From Gammaproteobacteria bacterium (GTDB lineage Bacteria > Pseudomonadota > Gammaproteobacteria > Pseudomonadales > Oleiphilaceae), in contig PDSQ01000010.1 of NCBI GenBank assembly GCA_002747055.1, positions 1 through 45,730 of the forward strand: a stretch of DNA of 45,730 nucleotides, written 5' to 3'. The notes below the pieces were generated by a model that saw only the letters and a program-made list of their open reading frames with translations, was not told the DNA's origin and ran no database searches. This document shows, in pieces, positions 1-9,608 of this stretch; within the stretch, counting starts at the first letter, position 1; each line of letters opens with the position of its first letter. Both the position numbers and the translations under genes were made by a program.

Positions 1-125
1 ATTCCCTATCTCAAACACACCACCAACCCCTTCCACCAGCCACAACACCATACAGACTCAAAAAAAACAAAAATCATAACTTCCCAACTTGAACCGTCAG
101 TGGGTTTGTTGAAAAAACCTTGAAT
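1..125. other. Window start, no gene seen
   Basis: This short stretch lies downstream of the leftward tyrS stop codon. The first 55 bases are C/A-rich on the + strand with few G. I see no ORF, tRNA or convincing hairpin with a U-tract. Whatever follows tyrS lies outside the window. Confidence 0.5.
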
Positions 126-1328
126 TTAACTTTGCACCCTCACTTTCGCTATTTTTTTCTTGCCCGCCTGAATGATAAATGCATCGCTTTTTTGCATCAT
201 AAAACTGCTCTCGACCGGCTTTTGATCAACGTAGACAGCTTTTCGTTTCAGCATATCTTTCGCTGCCGCACTGTTTTTAACCAATCCAGCCAGGCGAAGA
301 ACCGTGGCAATCGGCAAGCAATCCGCCTCGCCAAATTCAATCGCCACCTCCGGAACGTTATCCGGTATCTCGCCAAGCTGTATTCTGTTCCCGGCGGAGC
401 TTTTGGCAGTTCTCGCGGCATCAGTCCCATGGAAACGCTCAATCATCTCTTCGGCAAACAGCACTTTGACTTCTTGCGGATTCCGCCCTGCCGACACTTC
501 GGCCCGCAACGAGTCAATCTCAGCCATCGACCTTGAACTCAACAACTCAAAATAGCGCCATATCAATTCATCAGGCAATGACAAAAGTTTGGCGTACATC
601 TCGCCTGGCGCATCATCGAGTCCCACATAATTACCTAAAGACTTCGACATCTTCTGAACGCCATCCAAGCCCTCAAGGATGGGCATGGTAATAATTGTCT
701 GAGGAGACTGATCAAACTGCTTCTGTAGCGTCCTGCCCATCAGCAGGTTAAACTTTTGATCGGTACCGCCCAGCTCCACGTCCGCGCTCAATGCAACCGA
801 GTCATAACCTTGCACCAAAGGATAAAGAAACTCATGAATAGCGATAGACTGCTCAGACTTAAACCGCTTACTGAAGTCGTCTCGCTCCAACATCCTGGCT
901 ACTGTATACTGCCCTGCGAGCTTGATCATATCCTGAGCACTTAATCGAGACATCCATTCAGAGTTAAACCGAATCTGGGTTTTTTCCGGATTGAGGATCT
1001 TGAATACCTGCGCTTTATATGTTCCAGCATTTGCCAACACCTGCTCCCGGGTTAACGGAGGCCGGGTCGCACTTTTACCCGTCGGATCACCTATCATGCC
1101 GGTAAAATCACCAATCAAAAAAACCACTTGATGGCCCAGATCCTGAAACTGTTTCAGCTTATTGATTACAACGGTATGCCCAAGATGCAAATCAGGCGCG
1201 GTAGGGTCAAAACCCGCTTTGACAACCAGGTTTTTACCCACCTCCAACTTAGCCCGCAATTCTTCTTCGACGATAACCTCGTCAGCCCCTCTTTTTATCA
1301 GAGCCAGGGACTCATTCACAGATCTCAT
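126..1328 (-). CDS. tyrS: Tyrosyl-tRNA synthetase (TyrZ-type)
   Basis: Class I aminoacyl-tRNA synthetase that charges tRNA-Tyr with tyrosine in the cytoplasm. The 400-residue protein has the HIGH-type motif HLGH at 48–51 and an intact KMSKS loop at 226–230. The C-terminal ~65 residues look like an S4 RNA-binding domain. An intact KMSKS, rather than the KFGKT-like loop of the other subtype, points to the TyrZ-type enzyme found in Pseudomonas. The ATG at 1328 is preceded by GAGG eight bases upstream, supporting this start. It is transcribed away from the M23 peptidase gene, with a 232-bp divergent spacer. No oddities seen. Confidence 0.96.
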   Translation of the reverse strand: MRSVNESLALIKRGADEVIVEEELRAKLEVGKNLVVKAGFDPTAPDLHLGHTVVINKLKQFQDLGHQVVFLIGDFTGMIGDPTGKSATRPPLTREQVLANAGTYKAQVFKILNPEKTQIRFNSEWMSRLSAQDMIKLAGQYTVARMLERDDFSKRFKSEQSIAIHEFLYPLVQGYDSVALSADVELGGTDQKFNLLMGRTLQKQFDQSPQTIITMPILEGLDGVQKMSKSLGNYVGLDDAPGEMYAKLLSLPDELIWRYFELLSSRSMAEIDSLRAEVSAGRNPQEVKVLFAEEMIERFHGTDAARTAKSSAGNRIQLGEIPDNVPEVAIEFGEADCLPIATVLRLAGLVKNSAAAKDMLKRKAVYVDQKPVESSFMMQKSDAFIIQAGKKKIAKVRVQS

Positions 1329-1491
1329 CTGTACTTCCTCGAAACGTTTGATAGACTATGGCGACATTTATCTACTTGCAAAGCTTGTCATTTTACAGAA
1401 ATACGACTGCAAATAACCTATGCTGCCAGCAGGGCTGCGCGATTATATCAGCTTTTGGCAGTATCAGCGTGCCTGTTTGTTGTTTTATCTT

Positions 1492-1521
1492 TTGAAAAAA
1501 TACGCAGGTATAACCTATACT
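1492..1521 (+). promoter_or_regulatory. Predicted sigma-70 promoter of the M23 peptidase gene
   Basis: TTGAAA at 1492–1497 and TATACT at 1516–1521 are separated by 18 bases, a good match to the sigma-70 consensus. They lie about 40 bases before the GTG start at 1561. AAGG at 1551–1554 can serve as the ribosome site. Prediction by eye only. Confidence 0.5.
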
Positions 1522-1560
1522 TAAAGTAATAAGATAAGTTTTATATGTTAAAGGCTAATT

Positions 1561-2928
1561 GTGTTGAATAAATTCCCAAAATTACATTTGGTTGCGGCCG
1601 CCGGTATCGCGCTCGTCGTTTCGGCCGGATTTGCCTTCAGTCCTGCTCGTAACGCTGAAGCAAACAAAACCACTACTTTTTTTTCTGAACCCGCATCTGA
1701 GCCAACCGCCACTGCAGCAAAACTAGATACATTGACCAGCACCGTGCAAGGTCATAGCGATTACCAGAGCCATCAGGCCAGCAATACGGCGGAGGCAGTT
1801 CGATCGAATGAAGCGAAGCCTGAACAATGGCGAGCGATCAAAGTCAAGCGTGGCGACACACTGACGCATGTATTTGCCAGGGCAGGTTACACCGCCAAAT
1901 ATCTTTACAAAGTGCTCGGGGACGACCAAGGAAATAGGGCACTTACACGAATTTATCCGGGCGAAACCCTCGAGTTTGTCGATGACGGCGAAGGTGTCCC
2001 GGTAAAAATCAGACTCAAGCGAAACAGGCTCGAAACATTTCTTGTATATCGAAACGACAAAGGCTTATATCAATCCAAAACGCTGCGTATCACTCCAGAC
2101 ATCGATATAGCTTATGCCGAAGGCAAAATCCGCTCATCGCTTTTCCTGGCAGGCAAAGCCGCCGGACTCAGTGAGTCTCTCACTATGCAACTCGCCAGCA
2201 TTTTTGGCTGGGATATCGATTTTGTTCAGGATATTCGGGTGGGCGACCGGTTCAGCTTGGTATATGAGGCACTTTCGCTCAATGGTGAAAAAATAGGCAA
2301 TGGAAAAATTCTGGCGGCAAGCTTTACCAATCGCCAAAAAACACACAAGGCTGTACTCTATAAACACCAAGACGGGCGGGAATCTTACTATACGCCGAAC
2401 GGCAGCAGCATGAAAGGCGCGTTTTTACGCAACCCAATTGAGTTTGCTCGCATTTCCTCTCATTTCTCACTTAGACGCAAACATCCTGTTTTACACAAAA
2501 TCAGGGCTCACAAAGGAACTGACTATGCCGCATCACGCGGCACGCCTATCCGTGCAACCGGGGATGGCAAAGTCATCTTCGCAGGAAGAAAAGGTGGCTA
2601 TGGTAAAACCGTCATACTTCGGCACGGGCATAAATACACAACACTTTATGCCCATATGCACAAATATGGCAAAGGCATCAGGTCAGGCAAACGAGTCAAG
2701 CAAGGGCAAGTCATTGGCTATGTAGGCAGTACCGGTTTAGCCACCGGATCACACCTGCACTACGAGTTCCGGGTGAATGGTCAGCACAAAAATCCAGTTA
2801 CGGTCAGTCTGCCCAAAGCCGGCTCCATTCCAAGAAACGAAATAGGCAGTTTTCGGAGCCAGACAGCCAAGCATCTGGCAAAACTTGACTCTCTAGCAAA
2901 ACCCTCTCAGCTGGCGCTGAACCCGTAA
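1561..2928 (+). CDS. M23 family metallopeptidase (MepM-like) with LysM-like domain
   Basis: Predicted zinc endopeptidase that cuts peptidoglycan cross-links in the periplasm. The 455-residue protein starts with GTG and has an N-terminal hydrophobic signal/anchor (about 9–28). A LysM/OapA-like region follows at roughly 95–140 (motif RGDTL), then a C-terminal M23 domain at about 295–415. Zinc ligands are visible as H317xxxD321 (HKGTD) and the terminal pair H398/H400 (HLHYEF), so the peptidase looks catalytically competent. It ends four bases before anmK and is probably co-transcribed with it. The pair links wall cutting with recycling of wall sugars. The homologous position next to tyrS and anmK is conserved in Pseudomonas (from memory). 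Confidence 0.9.
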   Translation: MLNKFPKLHLVAAAGIALVVSAGFAFSPARNAEANKTTTFFSEPASEPTATAAKLDTLTSTVQGHSDYQSHQASNTAEAVRSNEAKPEQWRAIKVKRGDTLTHVFARAGYTAKYLYKVLGDDQGNRALTRIYPGETLEFVDDGEGVPVKIRLKRNRLETFLVYRNDKGLYQSKTLRITPDIDIAYAEGKIRSSLFLAGKAAGLSESLTMQLASIFGWDIDFVQDIRVGDRFSLVYEALSLNGEKIGNGKILAASFTNRQKTHKAVLYKHQDGRESYYTPNGSSMKGAFLRNPIEFARISSHFSLRRKHPVLHKIRAHKGTDYAASRGTPIRATGDGKVIFAGRKGGYGKTVILRHGHKYTTLYAHMHKYGKGIRSGKRVKQGQVIGYVGSTGLATGSHLHYEFRVNGQHKNPVTVSLPKAGSIPRNEIGSFRSQTAKHLAKLDSLAKPSQLALNP

Positions 2929-2932
2929 ACTC

Positions 2933-4129
2933 GTGCGGAAAACTTTATCCCCGCAGTTATATATCGGCTTAATGTCAGGCACCAGCCTGGACGCTGTCGA
3001 CGCCGTTATCGTTGATATATCTGCTGACTCCTGCAGACTGGTCGGGGCTCGCAGCCATACAATCGAAGCTGATCTAAAACAAGAAATCGTATCGCTTTGT
3101 TCGCCCGGGAAAAACGAGCTATACAGAACCAAGACTCTGGATAGAAAACTGGGACAACTTTTTGCACAAGCAGCCCAAGACTTACTTGACTGTTCAGGAA
3201 TCAGGCGCAAACAAATTACTGCCATCGGCAGCCACGGACAAACTATCCGGCACTCACCGGACTCCAGCCCTCGCTTTAGCATTCAAATTGGCGATCCACA
3301 TACTATCGCGGAACAAACGGGAATCCTGACTGTCGCCGATTTCAGACAAAGAGATCTGGCTGCAGGCGGACAAGGCGCTCCGCTGCTGCCACTCTTTCAT
3401 AAAGCTTATCTATTGAAACAGGCAAAATCCTTGTGTGTTATCAATATTGGCGGCATGGCCAATATTTCCGCATTGATCGATACTAACAAGCAATTGGTTG
3501 GCTACGACACAGGCCCGGGCAATGTGCTTCTGGATCACTGGATCGATCACCATAAACAACTCCGTTACGACAAGAACGGGGCCTGGGCAGCTTCAGGCAA
3601 GGTTATCCCGGAATTACTGAGCAATTTTCTCAGTGATAGCTATTTTGAGCTGCCACCGCCAAAGAGCACCGGCAGGGAACGATTTAACCGGCACTGGCTC
3701 GACGACAGGATAACTCTTTTTGAACGGGGCGGGAACGCCGGCACGGTCACGCCACAGGACATTCAATGCACTTTGACCGAGCTGACGGCACAATCGATTG
3801 TGAACAGCATAATCCGGCACACTCAGGCAACCACACTGATAGTTTGCGGGGGTGGCGCAAAAAACGCTTACCTAATAAAGCGGATAGAGGCATACGCCCA
3901 ACGAAAAAACAAAACGATGAAGATTAAACGATCCGATGACTTTGGGCTACCGGCAGATTGGGTTGAAGCGATGGGATTCGCCTGGTTTGCACACCGCACA
4001 CTGAACTCGCTCTATTCAAGCGCAGCCAGTGTAACCGGAGCCTCACATAACTGTATCCTGGGGTCAATTCACGCGGGAAGCAGCGGACTCACCCCTCTTC
4101 AATTTAGCCCAAACACACGACCCACGTAA
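2933..4129 (+). CDS. anmK: Anhydro-N-acetylmuramic acid kinase
   Basis: Cytosolic ATP-dependent kinase that hydrolyses and phosphorylates anhydro-MurNAc to MurNAc-6-phosphate in cell-wall recycling. Family motifs are clear: GLMSGTSLDAVD near the N-terminus, GSHGQTIRH, INIGGMANIS and GYDTGPGN. The GTG at 2933 gives the usual N-terminal strand before GLMSGTS; the ATG at 2973 would start inside that motif and is unlikely. At 398 residues it is somewhat longer than typical (~370), with the extra length at the C-terminus. It sits four bases after the M23 peptidase stop, so translation is probably coupled. It converges with erpA across 27 bases. Confidence 0.95.
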   Translation: MRKTLSPQLYIGLMSGTSLDAVDAVIVDISADSCRLVGARSHTIEADLKQEIVSLCSPGKNELYRTKTLDRKLGQLFAQAAQDLLDCSGIRRKQITAIGSHGQTIRHSPDSSPRFSIQIGDPHTIAEQTGILTVADFRQRDLAAGGQGAPLLPLFHKAYLLKQAKSLCVINIGGMANISALIDTNKQLVGYDTGPGNVLLDHWIDHHKQLRYDKNGAWAASGKVIPELLSNFLSDSYFELPPPKSTGRERFNRHWLDDRITLFERGGNAGTVTPQDIQCTLTELTAQSIVNSIIRHTQATTLIVCGGGAKNAYLIKRIEAYAQRKNKTMKIKRSDDFGLPADWVEAMGFAWFAHRTLNSLYSSAASVTGASHNCILGSIHAGSSGLTPLQFSPNTRPT

Positions 4130-4156
4130 AAGCTGAACCGAACCGGAAGCCCACTG

Positions 4157-4510
4157 TTAAATGGAAAAACTCGAACCGCAGCCGCAGGTCGCGGTCGCAT
4201 TCGGGTTTTTTACAACAAAACGAGAGCCCTGCAGCCCCTCTTCATAGTCCACTTCCGAGCCCGCCAGATAGGGGAAGCTTAACGAGTCAACGATCAACTT
4301 GACGCCATCACGCTCAACCTCCGTATCGTCCTCGGCCTTTTGATCATCAAAGCTGAACCCATACTGAAAACCAGAGCACCCGCCACCGGTGATGAACACG
4401 CGTAACCTTAGCTCCGAATTGCCCTCTTCTTCAATCAACTGCTTCACTTTGGCCACAGCACCATCGGAGAATATCAGCGGGGATGGCACGTGGGACTGAA
4501 CCACAGACAT
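4157..4510 (-). CDS. erpA: Iron–sulfur cluster insertion protein ErpA
   Basis: A-type Fe–S carrier that delivers clusters to apoproteins, including isoprenoid-pathway enzymes. I chose the ATG at 4510 (117 residues) over the 4558 start. It has GGAG about eight bases upstream and matches the usual ~114-residue ErpA length, whereas the longer form adds 16 unrelated residues. The three conserved cysteines are present, one in GGGCSGFQ and two in the terminal [10 protein letters not shown]. It is the last gene of the leftward argC–DUF6776–bactofilin–erpA cluster, 158 bases after the bactofilin gene, so it may also have its own promoter. Confidence 0.95.
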   Translation of the reverse strand: MSVVQSHVPSPLIFSDGAVAKVKQLIEEEGNSELRLRVFITGGGCSGFQYGFSFDDQKAEDDTEVERDGVKLIVDSLSFPYLAGSEVDYEEGLQGSRFVVKNPNATATCGCGSSFSI

Positions 4511-4668
4511 ATATGCACTCCGGAAACCAACATAGTGTGCCATTATCCAATTAACCAACCAATACAGTCAACTATTAATCACCATAAGAACGGGGAATCA
4601 AAGACAACATTTATTCCTTCCCGACCCTGATAGGCATCGACTCAAACCGGTATTATCACCCCAGATTT

Positions 4669-5172
4669 TCATTTTACCGAGCCTTGTAGCTGTTGGACGT
4701 CAGTTTGGACAGAGTCCGCCTTGTCAGCTACTATCGACTGTTCCCCGGCAACAGGCTTTTCACTATCGGCAGGCTTGTCATTGCCATCATAAGCAGAAGC
4801 GGCAGCATCTTTTTGATGAACCAACTTGCCGTTTACCTCGGCTCCCATCGCCATTTCAATCAGCTGATAGTAGACATTGCCATCGATCGACGCTTCGGAA
4901 GCAAGCTCTATGTGCTTTGAGGCGTAGACATCACCGTGGACAGTGCCGTTGACAATAATATGTGGAGCAATCACGTCACCCTTCACTTCGCCTACATCGC
5001 TGATTCGCACGACTGCCTCCTCACTCTCCACACCCTTTATCGTCCCTTTCACCTTTCCATCAATATGCAGGCCGCCAGAAAAATGTACATCGCCCATCAC
5101 GTGGGTGGTACTGGAAATCAAGGTATCATAATGGTTTGTCGATTTTTTTACCTTAGCCTTTTTATTCCACAT
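4669..5172 (-). CDS. Bactofilin family cytoskeletal protein
   Basis: Polymer-forming bactofilin of 167 residues. The central ~90 residues (about 20–115) show the periodic right-handed beta-helix pattern of the family (GxxHIDGKVKGTI, GDVIAPHIIVNGTVHGDV). The N- and C-terminal tails are short and disordered, the C-terminal tail being acidic and polar. Bactofilins form membrane-associated filaments that recruit wall-modifying enzymes in several bacteria. The start overlaps the end of the upstream DUF6776 gene by 11 bases, implying translational coupling. An M23 peptidase gene lies 1.7 kb away on the other strand. Confidence 0.92.
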   Translation of the reverse strand: MWNKKAKVKKSTNHYDTLISSTTHVMGDVHFSGGLHIDGKVKGTIKGVESEEAVVRISDVGEVKGDVIAPHIIVNGTVHGDVYASKHIELASEASIDGNVYYQLIEMAMGAEVNGKLVHQKDAAASAYDGNDKPADSEKPVAGEQSIVADKADSVQTDVQQLQGSVK

Positions 5173-5908
5173 GACTTACATCCCCACTGCCTGTCCACAG
5201 AAAAGTTTCTTCAAGTCGCGCCGCTTTCTTGCCTTTTGATTGAACCACAATTTGAATTTTTTCCGGCACGAATCCATCAGGCAGCATCAGTTCACCTTGT
5301 ATATTTTGAAAATACCGAAACCGAAATTTAATTCCCAAATCGGCGACATCCGATATTTCCTTCAGAGCAAAAATTTTCTTTTGGTCTCCGACTCGCCCGA
5401 TAAAGTTGACCGCTACCACGCCTTTGACATATTGCTTGTTGTTGGCAACCTGAGCCAATACCAGCTTATAGTTGTATCGTCCCTTGATACTCCCCGGCTG
5501 AACAGCCAACTTTTGTACTGTCAGACCTTTACTTGCCGCTGACGGTGCCATGATACTTTTATAGAAAGAAACATCTTGCTTCAATTCAATAATAGTTGAT
5601 TCCAGCGACTGAATTGTTTGACTGATATTTTTCTTCATCTGGGTATCGATATCACGCCCCCGTTCCAGCACGGCAAGCTTTTTCCCCAATTCAGAGGCTT
5701 TACTCTCGAACCGGGCCAAATTTTCCCTCAGTTCGGCATTTTCAGCATTGACCGCCGCATAACCAGCCTGGAACCACCGGAAACCGAAACCAAAGCCAAT
5801 CACCAGACTCAAACTTGAACACACAATCAACAACAACAATCGCCGCAGCCGATAGCCTCGAACATAGGGCACCAAAACCAACTTATCCGAATTGTCCAAT
5901 TTCGTCAT
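5162..5908 (-). CDS. DUF6776-type membrane-anchored coiled-coil protein
   Basis: 248 residues. One predicted membrane helix lies near the N-terminus (about 23–48) after a short basic cytoplasmic end. A coiled coil follows (about 53–115, rich in E, L, K and R), then a C-terminal soluble domain of about 130 residues. It matches the small uncharacterised family that sits beside bactofilin in Pseudomonas-like genomes. The architecture suggests a periplasmic domain held at the inner membrane. Its overlap with the bactofilin gene suggests a joint role, for example as a membrane partner of the filament; that is inference. Function unknown. Confidence 0.75.
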   Translation of the reverse strand: MTKLDNSDKLVLVPYVRGYRLRRLLLLIVCSSLSLVIGFGFGFRWFQAGYAAVNAENAELRENLARFESKASELGKKLAVLERGRDIDTQMKKNISQTIQSLESTIIELKQDVSFYKSIMAPSAASKGLTVQKLAVQPGSIKGRYNYKLVLAQVANNKQYVKGVVAVNFIGRVGDQKKIFALKEISDVADLGIKFRFRYFQNIQGELMLPDGFVPEKIQIVVQSKGKKAARLEETFLWTGSGDVSHVE

Positions 5909-5959
5909 CCCAGTATAGTTTGCTTAAATACTCTTTGAGTTAGTTTGATCAGATAAAGG

Positions 5960-7039
5960 TCATGGCATAAATGCAGGCGCGGAAAGCCCTGCCGTTTCAG
6001 CAAAACCAACCATAATATTCATATTTTGAACCGCCTGCCCAGCCGCCCCCTTGACCAGATTGTCAATCACTGACGAAACAACGATCACTTTGCTGGCAGG
6101 CTGCTGATGCAAAGCAATTCTGCACATATTCGAGCCTTTGACCGAACGGGTTGTCGGGTGATCTCGCATATCGAGCACATCGACAAAAGGTTCATCCTTA
6201 TACGCATTGAGGTACAGAGACTGGGCCTGTTCCAGCTCGATGGCGCAGTCGGCATACAACGTCGCCTCGATACCCCGAATCATCGGCACCAGATGCGGCA
6301 CAAAGGTTAACCCCACCCTGGCTCCGGCAGCAAGCGACAGACCTTGGCTGATTTCGGGCAAGTGCCGGTGGCCGGACGCGGCATAGGCTTTGAAACTCTC
6401 ACCGGCCTCCGAAAACAACGAGCCTACATTCGCCTGCCTGCCAGCACCACTTACCCCGGATTTGGCATCGGCGATCAACCTGCTTAAATCAATGGCATCT
6501 GCATGAATGAGTGGCAAGAAACCTAGCTGAACAGCCGTTGGATAACATCCGGGATTAGCCACCAGATTCGCTCCGGCTATTTGCTCCCGGGCAACCTCGG
6601 GTAAGCCATAAACAGCCTGCTCGAGCAGTTCCGGACAGGCATGCTTCATCCCGTACCATTGTTGCCAGACAGTCACATCTTTGATTCGGAAGTCTGCTGC
6701 CAGGTCAATCACTTTCACGCCGGCCTCGAGTAATACCGGCACACTGTTCATTGCGACACCGTTAGGAGTGGCGAAGAATACCAAATCACACCGCTTTAAC
6801 AGATCGACATCCGGCTCTCGAAACGGCTGATCGACATAGCCGCGCAGGTTAGGGTACATATCCGACACAATCGAACCTTTTTCAGACCGAGAGGTCACAG
6901 CAGCGATTTCCACTCCGGGATGAACAGAAAGCAACCGAATCAATTCCACTCCGGTATAGCCGGTGCCGCCGACCACCCCTACTTTTATTTTCGTCTGACT
7001 CACTGTTGTTTTTGTCTGACCACTCGTCTGTTCATTCAT
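5960..7039 (-). CDS. argC: N-acetyl-gamma-glutamyl-phosphate reductase
   Basis: NADPH-dependent reductase of arginine biosynthesis that converts N-acetylglutamyl phosphate to the semialdehyde. The nucleotide-binding motif [10 protein letters not shown] lies at 21–30, the catalytic cysteine C165 in ANPGCYPTA, and the conserved histidine in GHRHLPE (H224/H226). At 359 residues it is slightly longer than usual, because about 16 extra polar residues (Thr/Gln/Ser-rich) precede the Rossmann strand. GGGGA upstream of the ATG supports this start. It is first in the leftward cluster with DUF6776 (51-bp gap). Confidence 0.95.
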   Translation of the reverse strand: MNEQTSGQTKTTVSQTKIKVGVVGGTGYTGVELIRLLSVHPGVEIAAVTSRSEKGSIVSDMYPNLRGYVDQPFREPDVDLLKRCDLVFFATPNGVAMNSVPVLLEAGVKVIDLAADFRIKDVTVWQQWYGMKHACPELLEQAVYGLPEVAREQIAGANLVANPGCYPTAVQLGFLPLIHADAIDLSRLIADAKSGVSGAGRQANVGSLFSEAGESFKAYAASGHRHLPEISQGLSLAAGARVGLTFVPHLVPMIRGIEATLYADCAIELEQAQSLYLNAYKDEPFVDVLDMRDHPTTRSVKGSNMCRIALHQQPASKVIVVSSVIDNLVKGAAGQAVQNMNIMVGFAETAGLSAPAFMP

Positions 7040-7083
7040 CGTTTACATTCCCCAGGCTGACGCCATGATCTTGCAGAAACAAA

Positions 7084-7101
7084 TATGACTGACAAGTCAT
7101 A
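7084..7101. promoter_or_regulatory. Perfect 7-bp dyad upstream of argC (possible operator)
   Basis: TATGACT, four spacer bases (GACA), then AGTCATA form a perfect inverted repeat 45 bases before the argC start, in the 253-bp divergent spacer shared with the ClC gene. Its size and position fit a dimeric repressor site. It does not look like a clean ArgR box. No regulator can be assigned. Confidence 0.35.
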
Positions 7102-7292
7102 TAGCTAAAATTAAGTTGTCAGAGTACAAGTCTACGATCTATGTAGAATTAATCAATCAATCATTGTCTTGCAGCAAAAAATGAAATGTTATTTAGATTA
7201 CAATCCTCGGGAATGTGAAAAGTCATTGACTCCGCCACTCACCGTGAAGACAAACCGCCCAATCCGGCCACCTGCAGACTGATCGAACCATT

Positions 7293-9032
7293 ATGCGCCT
7301 GTTTGACCTTTATGTACGATTTATCCGTCGACCACTTGCCGGTACGGATGCCCTGCTGCAAATGTCACTTATCGGCTTCTTTGCAGGTACGATTACTGCC
7401 TTTATCATCGTACTGTTTCGACACGCGATTGAAATACCACTTTATTTTCTGATTCCCGACCGAAACCCAGAACACTTTGAGACGCTTTCTCGTATTCAGA
7501 AAGCCACTTTACCCGTGGCCGGGGCGCTGGTTCTGGGTCTGTTTCTTTATGCCATGCATATTGGCGACCGCAAGGTGGGCATTGCCCATGTCATGGATCG
7601 GCTCAGCAATCACCAGGGATATATCAGCTTCAAGAGCATGATGGTACAGTTTTTTGCCGGCACTGTTTCTATTATTTCCGGCCAATCGGCAGGCAGGGAG
7701 GGGCCTGTCGTTCATTTGGGTTCTGCCTGCGGCAGCCTGATGGGACAATATATGAAACTGCCCAACAACAGTATCCGAACCTTGGTGGCCTGTGGCACAG
7801 CGGCCGCCATTTCAGCCTCGTTCAACACGCCCATTGCGGGAGTCATCTTCGCAATGGAAGTAGTACTGATGGACTTCGTGATAACGAGCTTCACTCCGAT
7901 TATTATCGCTTCTGTCTCTGCGGCGATTATCACGCAATCGTTTTACGGCAGTGAACCCGCGTTTATCGTCCCCGAAATGGAAACTCAGTCGGTGACAGAA
8001 ATTCCATTTATCATCTTGACCGGGCTGGCCATCGGAATCGCTTCTGCATCCTTTATACAATTAATCAAAGTGTATATGCGCTATTCGCACCGAAACATTG
8101 TACTTCGTATAGCTGTCGCGGGACTGCTTACCGGTGCGGTTGCGATATTTTATCCTCAGATCATGGGCGTCGGCTATGATACAGTGAACCAGGTGATAGC
8201 CAACGAAATCGCCCTGGGAGTCCTGGTAAGTGTGGCTATCGCAAAACTGCTGGTTACCGCCATCGCAGTCGGACTCGGCATGCCAAGCGGACTGGTCGGC
8301 CCAACCCTGTTTATCGGTGCCACCCTGGGTGGTGCCTGCGGCATTATCGCCAATATGGCCTGGCCGGACACACCCTCCTCTACCGGATTTTACGCCATGA
8401 TAGGCATGGCATCGATGATGGGAGCCTGTCTACAAGCACCTTTTTCAGCGTTGCTCGCTCTTCTGGAGCTAACCCAAAACCCCAATATTATATTGCCGGC
8501 CATGCTTACCATCGTGGTATCCAGCACCATTTCCGCAGAGCTGTTTAAGCAAAAGTCGGTGTTCCTTACCGTCCTTCAGTCTCAGGGCCTCAGTTTCCGC
8601 AACGATCCGGTGTTTAACGCATTACAACGGGTAGGTGTAGGTGCCGTCATGGAGCGAAATCAAAAGCGTGCCAACCGATTGCTCTCCCTGTCCGCAGCCG
8701 AAGAATTGCTAACCACCGAACCCAAATGGATTATCGTTGAAATCGATGGCAGACCCGCTTCCTTGTTGCCGGCGGTGGATCTGGCACGCCATGTATTGGA
8801 ATTTAACGGCGGCGACCCCGAACAGGAAATTGACTTGATGACCATTCCTGCACAACGCAAAGACATTCGCTCAATTTATTTCCAGGCAACATTGAAGGAA
8901 GCAGTCGACCGCTTCCAGGAAACCGGCGCCGAAGCACTTTATGTTGAAAGAACTTCAGCCCCAATGATAAAAACCGTGCTTGGCGTGTTGACGCGCCAGG
9001 ATATTGACAGTTATTACCAATACAAAAAGTAA
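7293..9032 (+). CDS. ClC-type chloride channel/transporter with C-terminal CBS-like region
   Basis: Integral inner-membrane anion transporter of the ClC family, 579 residues, with about ten hydrophobic segments up to roughly residue 430. The signature GREGPVV (134–140) carries the gating glutamate E136. A glutamate also stands at the internal 'proton' position (E189 in FAMEV). GLGMPSGLVGP (327–337) is the third signature. The GSGIP motif of the classical selectivity filter is not evident, as in several bacterial subfamilies, so ion preference is uncertain. Residues ~440–579 resemble a CBS domain pair, which could bind nucleotides. The ATG at 7293 lacks an obvious ribosome site, so the exact start is uncertain. 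Confidence 0.9.
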   Translation: MRLFDLYVRFIRRPLAGTDALLQMSLIGFFAGTITAFIIVLFRHAIEIPLYFLIPDRNPEHFETLSRIQKATLPVAGALVLGLFLYAMHIGDRKVGIAHVMDRLSNHQGYISFKSMMVQFFAGTVSIISGQSAGREGPVVHLGSACGSLMGQYMKLPNNSIRTLVACGTAAAISASFNTPIAGVIFAMEVVLMDFVITSFTPIIIASVSAAIITQSFYGSEPAFIVPEMETQSVTEIPFIILTGLAIGIASASFIQLIKVYMRYSHRNIVLRIAVAGLLTGAVAIFYPQIMGVGYDTVNQVIANEIALGVLVSVAIAKLLVTAIAVGLGMPSGLVGPTLFIGATLGGACGIIANMAWPDTPSSTGFYAMIGMASMMGACLQAPFSALLALLELTQNPNIILPAMLTIVVSSTISAELFKQKSVFLTVLQSQGLSFRNDPVFNALQRVGVGAVMERNQKRANRLLSLSAAEELLTTEPKWIIVEIDGRPASLLPAVDLARHVLEFNGGDPEQEIDLMTIPAQRKDIRSIYFQATLKEAVDRFQETGAEALYVERTSAPMIKTVLGVLTRQDIDSYYQYKK

Positions 9033-9087
9033 ATTCGCTCGGAATACTTGATCATCCGGTATCAATCATTTAATAAATAGGCGTTCT

Positions 9088-9510
9088 ATGTTCTGGTTAA
9101 AAGCGTTTCATATCATTTCGGTAGTCTGCTGGTTTGCCGGTCTTTTTTATCTGCCTCGGTTATTTGTATACCACGCGGCAAGTCAAGACAAAGCGACTCA
9201 AGAGCAATTCAAGGTAATGGAACGCAGACTTTATCGCGGAATTACCACTCCCGCGATGCTGGCAACGGTTCTTTTTGGAAGCTGGTTAATCGCACTCTAT
9301 CCAGATTATTATTTGATTCAAGGCTGGCTCCATATAAAGCTGTTGCTTGTCGCCCTTTTAATTGGCTACCATTTTTACTGCGGCAAGCTGCTACGCCTGT
9401 TTGCCGAGGACAAAAACCAAAGGTCGCATGTCTTCTATCGCTGGCTTAACGAAGTGCCGACTCTTATCCTAATTAGTGCAGTGATATTGGCCGTGGTAAA
9501 GCCTTTTTGA
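9088..9510 (+). CDS. hemJ: Protoporphyrinogen IX oxidase HemJ (UPF0093/CopD-like)
   Basis: Small membrane protein of 140 residues with four predicted helices that oxidises protoporphyrinogen IX to protoporphyrin IX in haem biosynthesis. The N-terminal helix carries the conserved histidine (H8 in KAFHIISVVCWFAG). The segments MERRLYRGI and WLHIKL are also typical of the family. The next gene is hemL, which supports the haem assignment over the older 'CopD-like/hypothetical' label. Gaps to the neighbours are short (55 and 98 bp). Confidence 0.88.
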   Translation: MFWLKAFHIISVVCWFAGLFYLPRLFVYHAASQDKATQEQFKVMERRLYRGITTPAMLATVLFGSWLIALYPDYYLIQGWLHIKLLLVALLIGYHFYCGKLLRLFAEDKNQRSHVFYRWLNEVPTLILISAVILAVVKPF

Positions 9511-9608
9511 ACGAAAACACAACCGTTTAAACCGATTCAAAACGCCGGCAACGGATAACACTGAGCTGTACCGGCATAACTTGACCATTCACCTAGCTGG
9601 GAACTCCT